The notes: generated from the sequence alone by a model not told the origin. Shown: positions 26,764 through 36,857, numbered from the stretch's first letter. The stretch: DNA of 64,000 nt from Microbacterium sp. Au-Mic1 (GCF_021341785.1 NZ_JAJTTF010000002.1:62001-126000), one strand, 5' to 3'. Program-made: numbers and translations.

Positions 26764-26779
26764 TCGAAGACATGTTCGA
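26764..26779. promoter_or_regulatory. LexA (SOS) box upstream of recA
   Basis: TCGAAGACATGTTCGA closely matches the actinobacterial and Gram-positive SOS box TCGAAC-N4-GTTCGA, with both TCGAA/TTCGA half-sites intact and only the sixth base changed. It lies about 200 nt before recA and ahead of a possible -10 (TATCGT near 26788). LexA repression with DNA-damage induction of recA is the expected reading. Confidence 0.72.
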
Positions 26780-26977
26780 GATGCGCGTATCGTCCTGCAC
26801 AGATGATCTCGTGAGCAGATTCTGAACCGTTCGCGGGGACTCCGACCGAATGTCGGTGGCTCCTCCTAGCGTGTTCGACATGACCACGAGGTCATACGCC
26901 TTGTCGGAGAGCTCGCCCCAGCCGGGGCGGCCGCGACAGCCTACAGGCGGCAGTTCACGACCACGAAGGAGCACGTC

Positions 26978-28030
<1,053 letters not shown>

Positions 28031-28067
28031 CATGCGTCTCGACGACGCTCAGCGGCCGGAGTGAGAC

Positions 28068-28907
28068 GTGAGTGACGAGAGGGGCGGGGCGGCGTCCGAG
28101 GAAGGCCGCCTCGCCCCGGTGATCCCGCTGTTCGGCGGCCGTGGTGCGACGGCCGGGCCCGAGGGGTCCGAGCGGTCGCGCCCCTCGGCCCCGGTGTCGG
28201 CCGCGCCGTCCACCGAGGCGGAGTGGCGGTCGACCTGGGCCGAGGAGTCCGCGGCCGAGCGTCGCGGTCCCAGCTCCCGGCATCCTGCCGCTGCCGCGCT
28301 GGCGCCGGAAGACACAGGGGTTTCCGATCGCACGGCATCCTCTCCTGGTCGGCGAGGGCTGCGGGCCATCGGCCGTCACGGGACCGGGGACGCCTCGACA
28401 TCGGGCGATCCGCTCGCCGAGGCGAGCGAGCTGCTGGTGCGGAAGCTCCGCTCCAAGCAGCTCTCGAGCACGGAAGCACGCGACGTCCTGCGCGAGAACG
28501 GCGTTCCGGCTGACGAGCGCACGCTCCTCATCGAGCAGTTCGAGCAGCGCGGGTATCTCGACGACGCATCCCTTGCCGAGCTCCTCGTGACCGCGGGTTC
28601 CGAGCGCAAGGGTCAGGGACGTGTGGCGATAGCGCGCACGCTCAGTCAGCGCGGGATTCCGCGGGAGATCGCTGATGAGGCGCTGTCGGTTCTGGATGAC
28701 GACGATGCCGAACGGGCACTCGACTACGTGCGGTCCAAGGTGGCGGGTCTGCGCCGCTACGACGAGGACACAGCGATCCGGCGCCTCGTCGGGCAGCTGT
28801 CCCGTCGCGGTTACGGCGGGAGTGTCGCGCTGACGGCGGCACGCACGGCCTGGCGCGAGACGCAGCGCGGTTCGGGCGTCGGGCGGGTGCGGTTCGAGGA
28901 GAGCTGA
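28068..28907 (+). CDS. recX: Regulatory protein RecX with long N-terminal extension
   Basis: A 279-residue protein whose RecX three-helix repeat region begins only at about residue 118 ([21 protein letters not shown], then [41 protein letters not shown]). RecX binds RecA filaments and limits their activity. The first ~115 residues are Gly/Ser/Pro/Glu-rich and probably disordered; similar extensions are common in Microbacteriaceae. The start is GTG 28068 with GGAG about 7 nt upstream. It is the last gene of the recA-recX unit, followed by a terminator. Confidence 0.92.
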   Translation: MSDERGGAASEEGRLAPVIPLFGGRGATAGPEGSERSRPSAPVSAAPSTEAEWRSTWAEESAAERRGPSSRHPAAAALAPEDTGVSDRTASSPGRRGLRAIGRHGTGDASTSGDPLAEASELLVRKLRSKQLSSTEARDVLRENGVPADERTLLIEQFEQRGYLDDASLAELLVTAGSERKGQGRVAIARTLSQRGIPREIADEALSVLDDDDAERALDYVRSKVAGLRRYDEDTAIRRLVGQLSRRGYGGSVALTAARTAWRETQRGSGVGRVRFEES

Positions 28908-28937
28908 CGCCGTCGGCCAGGCGCAGAGTCCGGAATA

Positions 28938-28974
28938 CCCGCCGGAATCTCCGCGCCGGACGGCGGGGCCTTTT
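28938..28974 (+). terminator. Rho-independent terminator of recA-recX
   Basis: CCCGCCG (28938-28944) pairs with CGGCGGG (28961-28967), followed by GCCTTTT. It lies 31 nt after the recX stop and just ahead of the miaB promoter. Confidence 0.75.
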
Positions 28975-29005
28975 CCCGCCAGGCGAAAGTAGAATGGCAG
29001 GCACT

Positions 29006-30556
29006 ATGACCATTCCCCTCTCAGAGCCCACGCTCATCGCGCCCTCCGCCGCGGCGCTCGATGAGGCCGGGCAGCGGCGCACGTACGAGGTGCGCACCTT
29101 CGGATGCCAGATGAACGTGCACGACTCCGAGCGTCTGTCGGGTTCGCTGGAGAGCGCCGGTTACGTCCGCGCCGCCGCGGACGACGAGGCCGACATCGTC
29201 ATCATCAACACGTGCGCCGTGCGCGACAACGCCGCAGGAAAGCTGTACGGCACCCTCGGGCACCTGAAGAGCCGCAAGGACAAGCACGCCGGGATGCAGA
29301 TCGCCGTCGGCGGCTGCCTGGCGCAGATGGACAAGCAGGCGGTGCTCGACAAGGCGCCCTGGGTCGATGTGGTCTTCGGCACCCACAACATGGGGTCGTT
29401 GCCCGGTCTGCTCGAGCGCGCACGCCACAACGGCGAGGCCGAGCTCGAGATCCTCGAGGCACTCGAGGTCTTCCCGTCCACGCTGCCGACGCGTCGGGAT
29501 TCGGCCCACAGCGGCTGGGTCTCGATCTCGGTGGGCTGCAACAACACCTGCACCTTCTGCATCGTGCCCAGCCTGCGCGGTAAGGAGAAGGACCGCCGGC
29601 CCGGCGACATCCTCAACGAGATCCGCCTCCTCGTCGAAGACGGGGCGATCGAAGTGACCCTGCTCGGTCAGAACGTGAACTCCTACGGCGTCGAGTTCGG
29701 TGACCGCGAGGCGTTCGGCAAACTGCTGCGCGCGGCGGGCGAGATCGAGGGGCTCGAGCGGATCCGCTTCACGAGCCCGCACCCTGCAGCGTTCACCGAC
29801 GACGTGATCGACGCGATGGCGGAGACACCGAGCGTCATGCCGCAGCTGCACATGCCACTGCAGTCCGGCAGCGACCGGATCCTGCGCGCGATGCGCCGCT
29901 CGTACCGCAGCGAGAAGTTCCTCGGCATCCTCGACCGGGTGCGCGCGAAGATCCCGAACGCGGCCATCTCCACCGACATCATCGTCGGCTTCCCCGGCGA
30001 GACCGAGGAGGACTTCGAGGACACGATGCGCGTCGTGGAGCAGGCACGCTTCGCGAGTGCGTTCACCTTCCAGTACTCGATCCGCGAGGGCACCCCCGCC
30101 GCGACCATGGCAGACCAGGTACCCAAGGAGATCGTTCAGGCGCGGTACGAGCGCCTCATCGCGCTGCAGGAGCGCATCTCGCTGGAGGAGAACCAGAAGC
30201 AGCTCGGCCGTGAGGTCGAGGTCGTGGTCTCCGTCGGCGAGGGCAAGAAGGACGCGGAGACGCACCGGCTCACCGGGCGCGCGCAGGACAACCGGCTGGT
30301 GCACTTCGAGCTGCCGGAGGGCTCGGACCGGCCGCGCCCCGGCGACGTGGTGTCCGTCACCATCACGCACGCGGCGCCCTTCCACCTGCTCGCGGATGCA
30401 CCTGACGGCGCGCCGCTGCGGATCCGGCGCACCCGCGGCGGTGACGCCTGGGACCGCGCGCAGTCCGAATCGTGCGCGGTGCCGGCCGTTCCCGCAGCCG
30501 CCGGGGCGCCTCGAGCGGTGTCGTTGGGACTGCCGACGCTCCGCGCCGGAGTGTGA
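29006..30556 (+). CDS. miaB: tRNA-2-methylthio-N6-dimethylallyladenosine synthase
   Basis: A 516-residue radical-SAM methylthiotransferase acting on i6A37 of tRNAs, after MiaA. The N-terminal UPF0004 domain has [16 protein letters not shown] and [10 protein letters not shown], which ligate the auxiliary cluster. The radical-SAM motif is CNNTCTFC, followed by [16 protein letters not shown] and [18 protein letters not shown], and a C-terminal TRAM domain ends near [19 protein letters not shown] 29006 is chosen: TAGAAT (28990-28995) is the -10 box and overlaps the earlier ATG at 28994, leaving a leader of only a few nt. The GTGA overlap couples it to miaA. Confidence 0.95.
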   Translation: MTIPLSEPTLIAPSAAALDEAGQRRTYEVRTFGCQMNVHDSERLSGSLESAGYVRAAADDEADIVIINTCAVRDNAAGKLYGTLGHLKSRKDKHAGMQIAVGGCLAQMDKQAVLDKAPWVDVVFGTHNMGSLPGLLERARHNGEAELEILEALEVFPSTLPTRRDSAHSGWVSISVGCNNTCTFCIVPSLRGKEKDRRPGDILNEIRLLVEDGAIEVTLLGQNVNSYGVEFGDREAFGKLLRAAGEIEGLERIRFTSPHPAAFTDDVIDAMAETPSVMPQLHMPLQSGSDRILRAMRRSYRSEKFLGILDRVRAKIPNAAISTDIIVGFPGETEEDFEDTMRVVEQARFASAFTFQYSIREGTPAATMADQVPKEIVQARYERLIALQERISLEENQKQLGREVEVVVSVGEGKKDAETHRLTGRAQDNRLVHFELPEGSDRPRPGDVVSVTITHAAPFHLLADAPDGAPLRIRRTRGGDAWDRAQSESCAVPAVPAAAGAPRAVSLGLPTLRAGV

Positions 30557-31587
30557 GCACACCGGGAGCCGGGTCGGTCCCTGAGCCTGGCCCGCGCGCC
30601 TCAGAGGCTCCGGGCAGCGCGAAGCGCCGGCCGGAGGGAGGCGCGGGGCGCCAAGGACCCGCCGGCACCGCCCCGCGTCTGTGGGCGATCGTGGGTGCGA
30701 CCGGCACAGGCAAGAGCGACCTGTCGCTCGACCTCGCGCAGGCGCTGGCGTCGCGCGGGCGTCGCGCGGAGGTCGTCAACGCGGATGCGATGCAGCTCTA
30801 TCGCGGCATGGACATCGGCACCGCCAAACTCCCCGCCGCAGAGCGGCGGGGGATTCCGCATCGCCTCTTCGACGTGCTCGACGTCACTGAGGACGCGGCG
30901 GTGGCCTGGTACCAGCCGCACGCGCGCGCCGCGATCGAGCAGATCCATGCCGGCGGTGCGGATGCGATCCTCGTGGGCGGATCCGGACTCTACGTCTCCA
31001 GCGTGCTGTACGACTTCCGCTTCCCACCGCGGGATGACGCGCTGCGCGCGCGACTCGAGGCGGAGTTGGATCAGGACGGCCCCGGGCCTCTGCTCGCACG
31101 CCTGCAGCAGCAGGATCCGGCGACCGCCGCACGGATCGATCCGAAGAACGGCCGCCGCATCGTGCGGGCGCTCGAGGTGCTCGCGCAGGGGGAGCGGACT
31201 CATGGCGCCGCGCTGCCCGAGCAGCCGGTGCTGTGGCACCCGCGCACACGCGTGCTGGCGCTGGGCGCCGAGCGCGCTGCGCTGGTCGAGCGCCTCGACC
31301 GGCGCGTGGAGCGCATGTGGGAGCAGGGCATGCTGGCCGAGGTCAAGCGTCTGCGGGAGGCCGGACTCGAGCAAGGCGTCACGGCGCGCCGAGCGATCGG
31401 CTACGCACAGGCGCTGTCCCAGCTGACCGGCGCGCTGACGCAGGAGGAGGCGATCGCCGAGACGCAGGCCCTCACCCGCCGATACGCACGACGCCAGGTC
31501 TCGTGGTTCCGCCGCTACGCCGAGGCGGAATGGCTCGACGCGCTCGCGCCGATCGATCTGGAGAACATCCTGGAGGAACGCGCATGA
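30553..31587 (+). CDS. miaA: tRNA dimethylallyltransferase with N-terminal extension
   Basis: A 344-residue enzyme that prenylates A37 of tRNAs reading UNN codons, making the substrate of MiaB. The core starts at about residue 43: [20 protein letters not shown] (P-loop), [44 protein letters not shown]. No ATG, GTG or TTG lies next to the core, so the start is taken as GTG 30553 overlapping the miaB stop. The resulting 42-residue Pro/Gly/Arg-rich extension contains a half-copy of the palindromic repeat seen at 2431 and may be a later insertion. The following acetyltransferase overlaps by 4 nt. Confidence 0.9.
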   Translation: MSTPGAGSVPEPGPRASEAPGSAKRRPEGGAGRQGPAGTAPRLWAIVGATGTGKSDLSLDLAQALASRGRRAEVVNADAMQLYRGMDIGTAKLPAAERRGIPHRLFDVLDVTEDAAVAWYQPHARAAIEQIHAGGADAILVGGSGLYVSSVLYDFRFPPRDDALRARLEAELDQDGPGPLLARLQQQDPATAARIDPKNGRRIVRALEVLAQGERTHGAALPEQPVLWHPRTRVLALGAERAALVERLDRRVERMWEQGMLAEVKRLREAGLEQGVTARRAIGYAQALSQLTGALTQEEAIAETQALTRRYARRQVSWFRRYAEAEWLDALAPIDLENILEERA

Positions 31588-32045
31588 CCACCGGATTCAC
31601 GATCAGGGCCTTCGACCGGGATGACACCGATGCCGTCGTCGCCCTCTGGGAGGATGCGGGACTGACCCGCCCGTGGAACGACCCGCGCGCCGACATCGAG
31701 CGCAAGCTCGAGGTGCAGCCCGAGCTGTTCCTCGTCGCCGAGGAGCGCACGCAGGAGCGGACGGGTGGGGGCCACGCGGCACGGATCGTCGGATCCGTGA
31801 TGGCAGGTTACGACGGCCACCGCGGCTGGCTGTACTACCTCGCCAGCGCCTCGGATCGACGGGGTGACGGCATCGGCCGCGCGCTCGTCCTGGAGGCCGA
31901 GCGGCTCCTGCTCGCGATGGGCTGCCCCAAGGTGCAGCTGATGGTGCGGGTCGGGAACGAACAGGTGCTCGGCTTCTACGACGCACTCGGCTATGAGCGT
32001 TTCGAAGTCGGCAACACCGGCAAGCGCCTCATCCACGACGTCTGA
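31584..32045 (+). CDS. GNAT acetyltransferase, YpeA-like
   Basis: A 153-residue N-acetyltransferase. The order [40 protein letters not shown], then FLVAEE and [16 protein letters not shown], then [16 protein letters not shown] and [10 protein letters not shown], closely follows the YpeA family. Acetyl-CoA binding is at [11 protein letters not shown] 12-residue Gly/Arg/Thr insertion after FLVAEE lengthens one loop. The natural substrate of YpeA is not known. The ATG at 31584 overlaps the miaA stop (ATGA), so it is the third gene of a miaB-miaA operon. Confidence 0.88.
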   Translation: MTTGFTIRAFDRDDTDAVVALWEDAGLTRPWNDPRADIERKLEVQPELFLVAEERTQERTGGGHAARIVGSVMAGYDGHRGWLYYLASASDRRGDGIGRALVLEAERLLLAMGCPKVQLMVRVGNEQVLGFYDALGYERFEVGNTGKRLIHDV

Positions 32046-32098
32046 TCGGCCCGAGAGCCCCGGGTCTGAGCGCCCGCCGGACCGCCTGCCCGACGGTG

Positions 32099-34687
32099 TC
32101 ACACCGGCAGCAGACCCCGCCGGGACGCTGCGGCGACCGCACGCCCGCGGGTCGGCTCGCCGAGCTTGCGGAGCACTGCGGCGATGTGATGCTCGACCGT
32201 GCGCCGGGACAGGATCAACCGCTCGGCGATCTCCGGGGTCGACAGACCCTCGCCGAGCAGGCCGAGCACCTCGAGCTCCCGTGCCGTGAGCTGGGCGGGG
32301 TTGCCGCGGGCCTGCGCACGGGGTCGGCGCGGCAGTGCGAGCCCGCGGTCGTGCCGGGTGCGCAGAATCGCCTCGATCGCCGCTGCCGCGCCGAGCCCGT
32401 CGAGCGTGCGCACGGCCTGGTCGACGACGGCGATATCGGGATCGAGCATCGCCGCGTAGGCGGCCCACACCGGGCAGCCGCGCTCGGTCCACGCTCTCAC
32501 CGCACGGGTATCGCCGGTCAGCATGAGTGCGAACGGCTCCGCCACCCGATCCGCGGCGAAGGGCGCCCCGCCGAGCATCCGCCACCATGCGAGTTCTCCG
32601 GTGGCCCATTCCTCGTCATGCGCGAGGGCGAGCTCCCACGTCGATGCCGTCAGCGCATCGATGGCCCCGGCATCACCGGTGAGCCAGGCGTGCTCGGCGG
32701 CGGCGCACACCGCGGGGGCGAGGCGCTGCAGCTCGCCCGCCTCCGCCGCCAGGCGCTGGGCGAGCGCCAGCCTCGGCGTCGCGTCGGCGCCGCGTCGGGC
32801 CAGCACACGGGCGGCGGCCCCTGCGGCGGGCATGAGGGAGACGGGGGCCGTGCCGGCGTGGTCCAGCAGCGAGTCGGCGGCGGCCAGCGCCTCGTCGAAG
32901 CGGCCCTCATCGGCCAGTGCGAGGCTGAGGCACGCCGTCATGTAGCAGGCCCAGGAGTCGAGGTCGCGGTCCTCGCAGAACGCGATCCCCGCGCCCAGAG
33001 CCGCATGAGCATCGGCGAAGCGCTTCTGCAGCACCGCCGACGAGCCGAGGTTCGTGTACGCCCGCGCCACGTGCTCGGGAAGATCGGCGGCTCGCGCGAT
33101 GTCGAGGCTGTGGGCCAGATCCCGCTGCCCCTGCTCCACATGGCCGGACTGGAGTTCCGCCGTTCCGAGATTGTTGAGCGCGTGGCTCTCGATGTCCTGG
33201 CTGCCCAGGGTGCGGGCGAGTCGGAGCGCCTTGCGCCCCCAGAACTCGACCTCTTCGGCCTCCTCGGCGAGCATCCGCAGCTGTGCGTAGTTGCTGTACG
33301 CCCAGGCGAGTTCCACCCCCGGTGGCAGCTGCTCCAGGGTCGTGACGGCGCGCAGACCGTACCGTTGCGCATCCTTCCCGTGCCCGGAGAACCAGGAGAG
33401 CCGCGAGAGCCACCGCTCGTCGTCACCGAGACGACGCGTGTCTCCCACCAGCTCGTGCAGCTCGAGCGCCTGCTGCCGCGCGGTGAGCGCCTCCGGCAGC
33501 TGGTCGGTCAGGTAGCACTCGTAGGACAGTGCGACGAACAGCGCTGCCCGCTCGGCGGCGCTGCTGCTGTGCCGCACGGCGAGGCGGTAGTGCTCCGCCG
33601 CCTCCCGGTGGGCGCTGCCGTGCGCGGCCCTCTCCGCGGCGGCGACCGCGTGCGCCATCGCGGCCGTTTCGTCGCCGCAGCCCACGGCGTGATGCGCGAG
33701 AGTGCGATGGTCCTCCGGGGTCCGTTCGGCGAGGGCGCGCAGCGCACGTCCGTGCAACTGCCGACGGCGCACGGCTGAGAGGCTCTGTTCGACGGCCTCT
33801 CGTGCGAGTTCATGACGGAACCCCAGGGAGCCGTCGATCTCGATCAGCACGCCCGCGTCCGCGCATTCGTCGACGGCGTCCAGCGCCTGCGCGGCGATGC
33901 GCGCGAGCAGGTCGGCATCGGCGCCTGCACCCAGGATCGCCGCGGCCGCCACCACGTCCTGGGCGGCGGGAGTCAGCCGGGCGACGCGGGCGAGGATCGC
34001 GTCGCTCACCGTGGCGGGCAGCGCCACACCGCCGATCGCGAGGCTCTCCGTGACGAAGAAGGCGTTCCCTCCGGTGCGCAGATGGAGCGCCGTCGGGTCC
34101 ACGGCGTCGCCCGAGTCCGCGACGAGTCGCGCAACCCCGTCGACCGTCAGCGGCGGCACGAGCAGCCGGCGCACCTCCGTCGCCGTGGCGAGATCGCCGA
34201 GCAGCGAGGTGAGCGGATGGCGGGCAGTGACCTCATCATGCCGATAGGTCACGACCAGGAGCACGGGGGCCGTCTCGATGCGCCGCGCGAGATAGCGGAG
34301 CGCGTCCAGGGTCGCCTCATCGGCCCAGTGCAGGTCCTCGAGCACCAGCAGCACGGGAGCGGCGGCGATCAGATCCCGGAGTTCGCGGAACAACCGGATC
34401 CGATCCCCGCCGGCGGCGACGGAAGGCCCGATCTCGGGTATCGCATCCTGGAACGCGCCGAGCGCTCCCGGCGTCGTGATGTTGTCAGCGCCGCCGATCC
34501 GCACGCCGCAGCGCGGGCGTGCGATCCGTGCGAGTGCGCGCACCAGAGCCGTCTTGCCGACTCCGGCCTCGCCGCCCAGGAAGACGACATGACCGGATCC
34601 CGCGAGCGCGTCGTCGAGATCGGTGACGAGCTCGGCCAGGAGGGCATCCCGTTCGACGAGCACGTCTCCATTCAACCGCTCAGACAC
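32099..34687 (-). CDS. LuxR-family regulator with AAA ATPase and TPR-like region (LAL type)
   Basis: An 862-residue large ATP-binding LuxR regulator. Walker A is GGEAGVGKTALVRAL (about residues 38-52), and LLVLEDLHWADEATLDALRYL is Walker B with the sensor. The middle ~400 residues are helical TPR-like repeats (e.g. SHALNNLGTAELQSGHVEQG). The C-terminal HTH is LTARELEVLGLLGEGLSTPE and IAERLILSRRTVEHHIAAVL. The start is uncertain: GTG 34687 overlaps the end of the upstream DUF4242 gene, while TTG 34675 and GTG 34663 are alternatives, none with a convincing Shine-Dalgarno. MalT-like members sense small inducers. Being downstream of the DUF4242 gene hints at a link to metal or stress sensing (inference). 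Confidence 0.87.
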   Translation of the reverse strand: MSERLNGDVLVERDALLAELVTDLDDALAGSGHVVFLGGEAGVGKTALVRALARIARPRCGVRIGGADNITTPGALGAFQDAIPEIGPSVAAGGDRIRLFRELRDLIAAAPVLLVLEDLHWADEATLDALRYLARRIETAPVLLVVTYRHDEVTARHPLTSLLGDLATATEVRRLLVPPLTVDGVARLVADSGDAVDPTALHLRTGGNAFFVTESLAIGGVALPATVSDAILARVARLTPAAQDVVAAAAILGAGADADLLARIAAQALDAVDECADAGVLIEIDGSLGFRHELAREAVEQSLSAVRRRQLHGRALRALAERTPEDHRTLAHHAVGCGDETAAMAHAVAAAERAAHGSAHREAAEHYRLAVRHSSSAAERAALFVALSYECYLTDQLPEALTARQQALELHELVGDTRRLGDDERWLSRLSWFSGHGKDAQRYGLRAVTTLEQLPPGVELAWAYSNYAQLRMLAEEAEEVEFWGRKALRLARTLGSQDIESHALNNLGTAELQSGHVEQGQRDLAHSLDIARAADLPEHVARAYTNLGSSAVLQKRFADAHAALGAGIAFCEDRDLDSWACYMTACLSLALADEGRFDEALAAADSLLDHAGTAPVSLMPAAGAAARVLARRGADATPRLALAQRLAAEAGELQRLAPAVCAAAEHAWLTGDAGAIDALTASTWELALAHDEEWATGELAWWRMLGGAPFAADRVAEPFALMLTGDTRAVRAWTERGCPVWAAYAAMLDPDIAVVDQAVRTLDGLGAAAAIEAILRTRHDRGLALPRRPRAQARGNPAQLTARELEVLGLLGEGLSTPEIAERLILSRRTVEHHIAAVLRKLGEPTRGRAVAAASRRGLLPV

Positions 34688-34931
34688 CCTCGCTGACGAG
34701 ATGGATCTCGTCGGCGACGAGACCGTGCGCCTCGCGGTGCACCGTGTTCGCGGCCTCCGCATCGGGGGCGTCGACCAGGCAGAAGATCTTGCCCGCGGAC
34801 TCGTCGACCCAGTACCGGAGGTAGTGCACGCCGTGCTGATCCTGCGTGGCCAGATCCGCGGCGTGCGCTGCAGCGACGTCGGCCATCGCCACGGGCCCGT
34901 CGAGCGTATGGACATCCATGTAGAGCGCCAT
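34680..34931 (-). CDS. DUF4242 (SCO4226-type, nickel-binding-like) protein
   Basis: An 83-residue protein: MALYMDVHTLDGPVAMADV, then HGVHYLRYWVDESAGKIFCL, then VDAPDAEAANTVHREAHGLV. This is the ferredoxin-like DUF4242 domain; the Streptomyces prototype binds nickel, and His/Cys/Asp candidates are present here. AAAGGAAA lies about 5 nt before ATG 34931. It is the first gene of a two-gene unit: its last codons overlap the start of the LuxR-type regulator. It is divergent from the ClgR-like gene at 35100. Metal binding is inferred from the family only. Confidence 0.82.
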   Translation of the reverse strand: MALYMDVHTLDGPVAMADVAAAHAADLATQDQHGVHYLRYWVDESAGKIFCLVDAPDAEAANTVHREAHGLVADEIHLVSEGV

Positions 34932-35099
34932 GAGCGTTTCCTTTCGTGAGGGCGCGGAGGTGTTCCGCTCTTCGATTCCACCGCGCGAGGACGCATCCCG
35001 GATCGGGGAACTCACCCATCTTCCGGAGGGACTCACGCGGGATTCTGCTCAGAGCGGATCCGGTCGCATCCGCGGAAGCGGCGTGCCTAGCATGGCGCC

Positions 35100-35471
35100 A
35101 TGACCGCCACCTCTGACACCGCCCGTACCGATCCCACGTCCGCGCACGAGCCTCGCAAGAGCCAGGGCGGCGAGCCCGAGCGACTCTGGCGGAGCGTCGT
35201 GGGAGAGCTGCTGCGCGATGCCCGCAGGGACCGTGGCGAGACACTCGTCGAGACCGCCCAGCGTGCGGGCGTCTCGCCGCAGTACCTGTCGGAGATGGAG
35301 CGGGGGCGCAAGGAGGCGTCGAGTGAGATGCTCGCCGCGGTGTCCGGGGCTCTCGATCTCACTCTGCTCGATCTCACCCTGGGCGTCGCCGAACGGATCA
35401 CGATGGGCTCGGCGGCGCCGGTCCGGCAGCCCGCGCAGCCCGTGCGCGCCGCCTACGCGCTGGCCGCCTGA
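35100..35471 (+). CDS. ClgR/PopR-like XRE regulator with ssrA-like C-terminus
   Basis: A 123-residue regulator. A hydrophilic tail (1-30) precedes the HTH: LLRDARRDRGETLVETAQRA, then GVSPQYLSEMERGRKEASSE, then MLAAVSGALDLTLLDLTLGV. The block YLSEMERGRKEASSEMLA matches ClgR at 26168 and Streptomyces PopR. It ends AAYALAA, the same terminal tetrapeptide (ALAA) as the tmRNA tag. In Streptomyces, PopR activates clpP3-clpP4 and its terminal alanines target it for ClpP degradation. Here the gene lies tail-to-tail with two clpP paralogues and overlaps the second by 19 nt. It is leaderless: TAGCAT (35088-35093) ends 6 nt before ATG 35100. Confidence 0.9.
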   Translation: MTATSDTARTDPTSAHEPRKSQGGEPERLWRSVVGELLRDARRDRGETLVETAQRAGVSPQYLSEMERGRKEASSEMLAAVSGALDLTLLDLTLGVAERITMGSAAPVRQPAQPVRAAYALAA

Positions 35472-36091
35472 GCGGGTCCCGCCGCAGTGGAGGGCACGCT
35501 CGGAGGAGCCTGCGTCACGACCTGATCCACGAGTCCGTACGCGCGCGCGGCGTCCGCCGTGAGCACGAGGTCGCGATCCGTGTCGGTGCGCAGCCGCTCG
35601 GCGCTCTGCCCCGAGTGCGCGACGAGGATCTGCTCCAGGCTGTCGCGCACGCGCACGACCTCGTCGGCCTGCAGGATCAGATCCGGGATCGTGCCGCGGC
35701 CCTGCGCCGCGGGCTGATGCAGGATCACCCGTGCGTGCGGGAGTGCGGCGCGCTTGCCGGCGGCGCCCGCCGCCAGAAGCACGGCGCCGACCGACACGGC
35801 CTGGCCGATGCAGAACGTCGCCACGTCCGAGCGGATGAAGCGCATGGTGTCGTAGACCGCGAGCATGGCGCTGGGATCCCCGCCCTCGCAGTTGATGTAG
35901 AGCTGGATGTCCCGGTCGCTGCCCGTGGCGTCGAGGTGCAGCAGCTGCGCCACGAGGACGTTGGCGACGTCGGCGTCCAGCGGCGTCCCGAGGTAGATCA
36001 CCCGCTCGGCGAGCAGATGCGAATAGACGTCCAGCACGCGATCGCCGCGGGGCGAGGTCGCGATGACGTTGGGGACGAGGAATGAGGCCAT
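35453..36091 (-). CDS. ClpP-family serine protease subunit (accessory paralogue, second gene)
   Basis: A 212-residue ClpP subunit. The catalytic triad is intact: S100 in CIGQAVSVGAVLLAAG, H125 in ARVILHQPAAQGRG, D174 in TDTDRDLVLTADAARAYGLV. The loop that is usually NSPGGS reads NCEGGDPSA, keeping the two glycines but changing the Ser/Pro before them, so the active-site rim may differ from housekeeping ClpP. The Ala/Pro-rich tail ends AQAASA. It starts 2 nt after the preceding clpP. Its 3' end overlaps the convergent regulator gene by 19 nt. It probably forms a hetero-tetradecamer with its neighbour, fed by ClpX or ClpC. Confidence 0.92.
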   Translation of the reverse strand: MASFLVPNVIATSPRGDRVLDVYSHLLAERVIYLGTPLDADVANVLVAQLLHLDATGSDRDIQLYINCEGGDPSAMLAVYDTMRFIRSDVATFCIGQAVSVGAVLLAAGAAGKRAALPHARVILHQPAAQGRGTIPDLILQADEVVRVRDSLEQILVAHSGQSAERLRTDTDRDLVLTADAARAYGLVDQVVTQAPPSVPSTAAGPAQAASA

Positions 36092-36093
36092 GG

Positions 36094-36714
36094 TCAGGCT
36101 CCTTCTGCGGTCAGGCCGATGCTCCGGCGGGTGGGACGAGGCAGGACCGCGGCGAAGTCCGCGGTGATCTCGTCGATGAATCCGTAGGCGAGGGCCTCCT
36201 CGGCGCTGTACCAGCGGTCGTGCAGCGAGTCCTCGAAGACGCGGTCGATGCTCTGCCCGGTGTCCTCGGCGATGAGCCCCAGCACGGTGTCCCGTGTGTG
36301 CCGCAGATCTGCGGCCTGCAGTGCGACGTCGACGGCGGTGCCGCCGATGCCCGCGGATCCCTGATGCAGCAGGATCCGGCTGTGCGGCAATGCCCGGCGC
36401 TTGCCCTTCGTCCCGGCCGAGAGCAGGAACTGGCCGGCGCTGCAGGCGAGCCCGAAGGCGATCGTGGACACGTCGCACGGCACCGTGCGCATGAGGTCGC
36501 GGATCGCGAGCATGGCGGGAACGGATCCGCCGGGGGAGTGGATCCAGAGGGTGATGTCGGCCTCCGGATCCTCAGCGGCGAGGGCGAGCAGCTGGGTCAT
36601 GAGCAGCACGCCGTTGTCGTCGTCGAGCGCACCGTCGAGCACGAGCACCCGGCGCGCGAACAGCATCCGCCGCGTGTCGGCGTCGAAGAGGTTGCGGGGC
36701 ATGTCATCGGTCAT
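36094..36714 (-). CDS. ClpP-family serine protease subunit (accessory paralogue, first gene)
   Basis: A 206-residue ClpP subunit with triad S92 (FGLACSAGQFLLSAGTKGKR), H117 (SRILLHQGSAGIGGTA) and D166 (SLHDRWYSAEEALAYGF). The rim loop is WIHSPGGSVPAM, nearly canonical. No long propeptide is visible; the start MTDDMPRNLFDADTRRMLF is like actinobacterial ClpP3-type proteins. ATG 36714 is preceded by GAGG, closer than ideal. The usual neighbours of the housekeeping clpP1P2 pair (tig, clpX) are absent, so this looks like the extra, conditionally expressed pair. It is divergent from dapF across 143 nt. Confidence 0.93.
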   Translation of the reverse strand: MTDDMPRNLFDADTRRMLFARRVLVLDGALDDDNGVLLMTQLLALAAEDPEADITLWIHSPGGSVPAMLAIRDLMRTVPCDVSTIAFGLACSAGQFLLSAGTKGKRRALPHSRILLHQGSAGIGGTAVDVALQAADLRHTRDTVLGLIAEDTGQSIDRVFEDSLHDRWYSAEEALAYGFIDEITADFAAVLPRPTRRSIGLTAEGA

Positions 36715-36857
36715 GACCTCAGCCTGCGTCCGGCGGCGGCGGCCGCGCCATCGGATCTGCCGGGGGCGGATCCGCTCCTGGCAGAGCGGCGCCGGACGAC
36801 GGCACGGCGGGGTGGTCCACGCAGCAGGCGCCGAAGCGCCGCCCCTAGAATCGAGGC

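Noticed and set aside
28994..29005. ATG 28994 as start of miaB
   Set aside because: It lies within the -10 box TAGAAT, so it would not be on the transcript; ATG 29006 is favoured.
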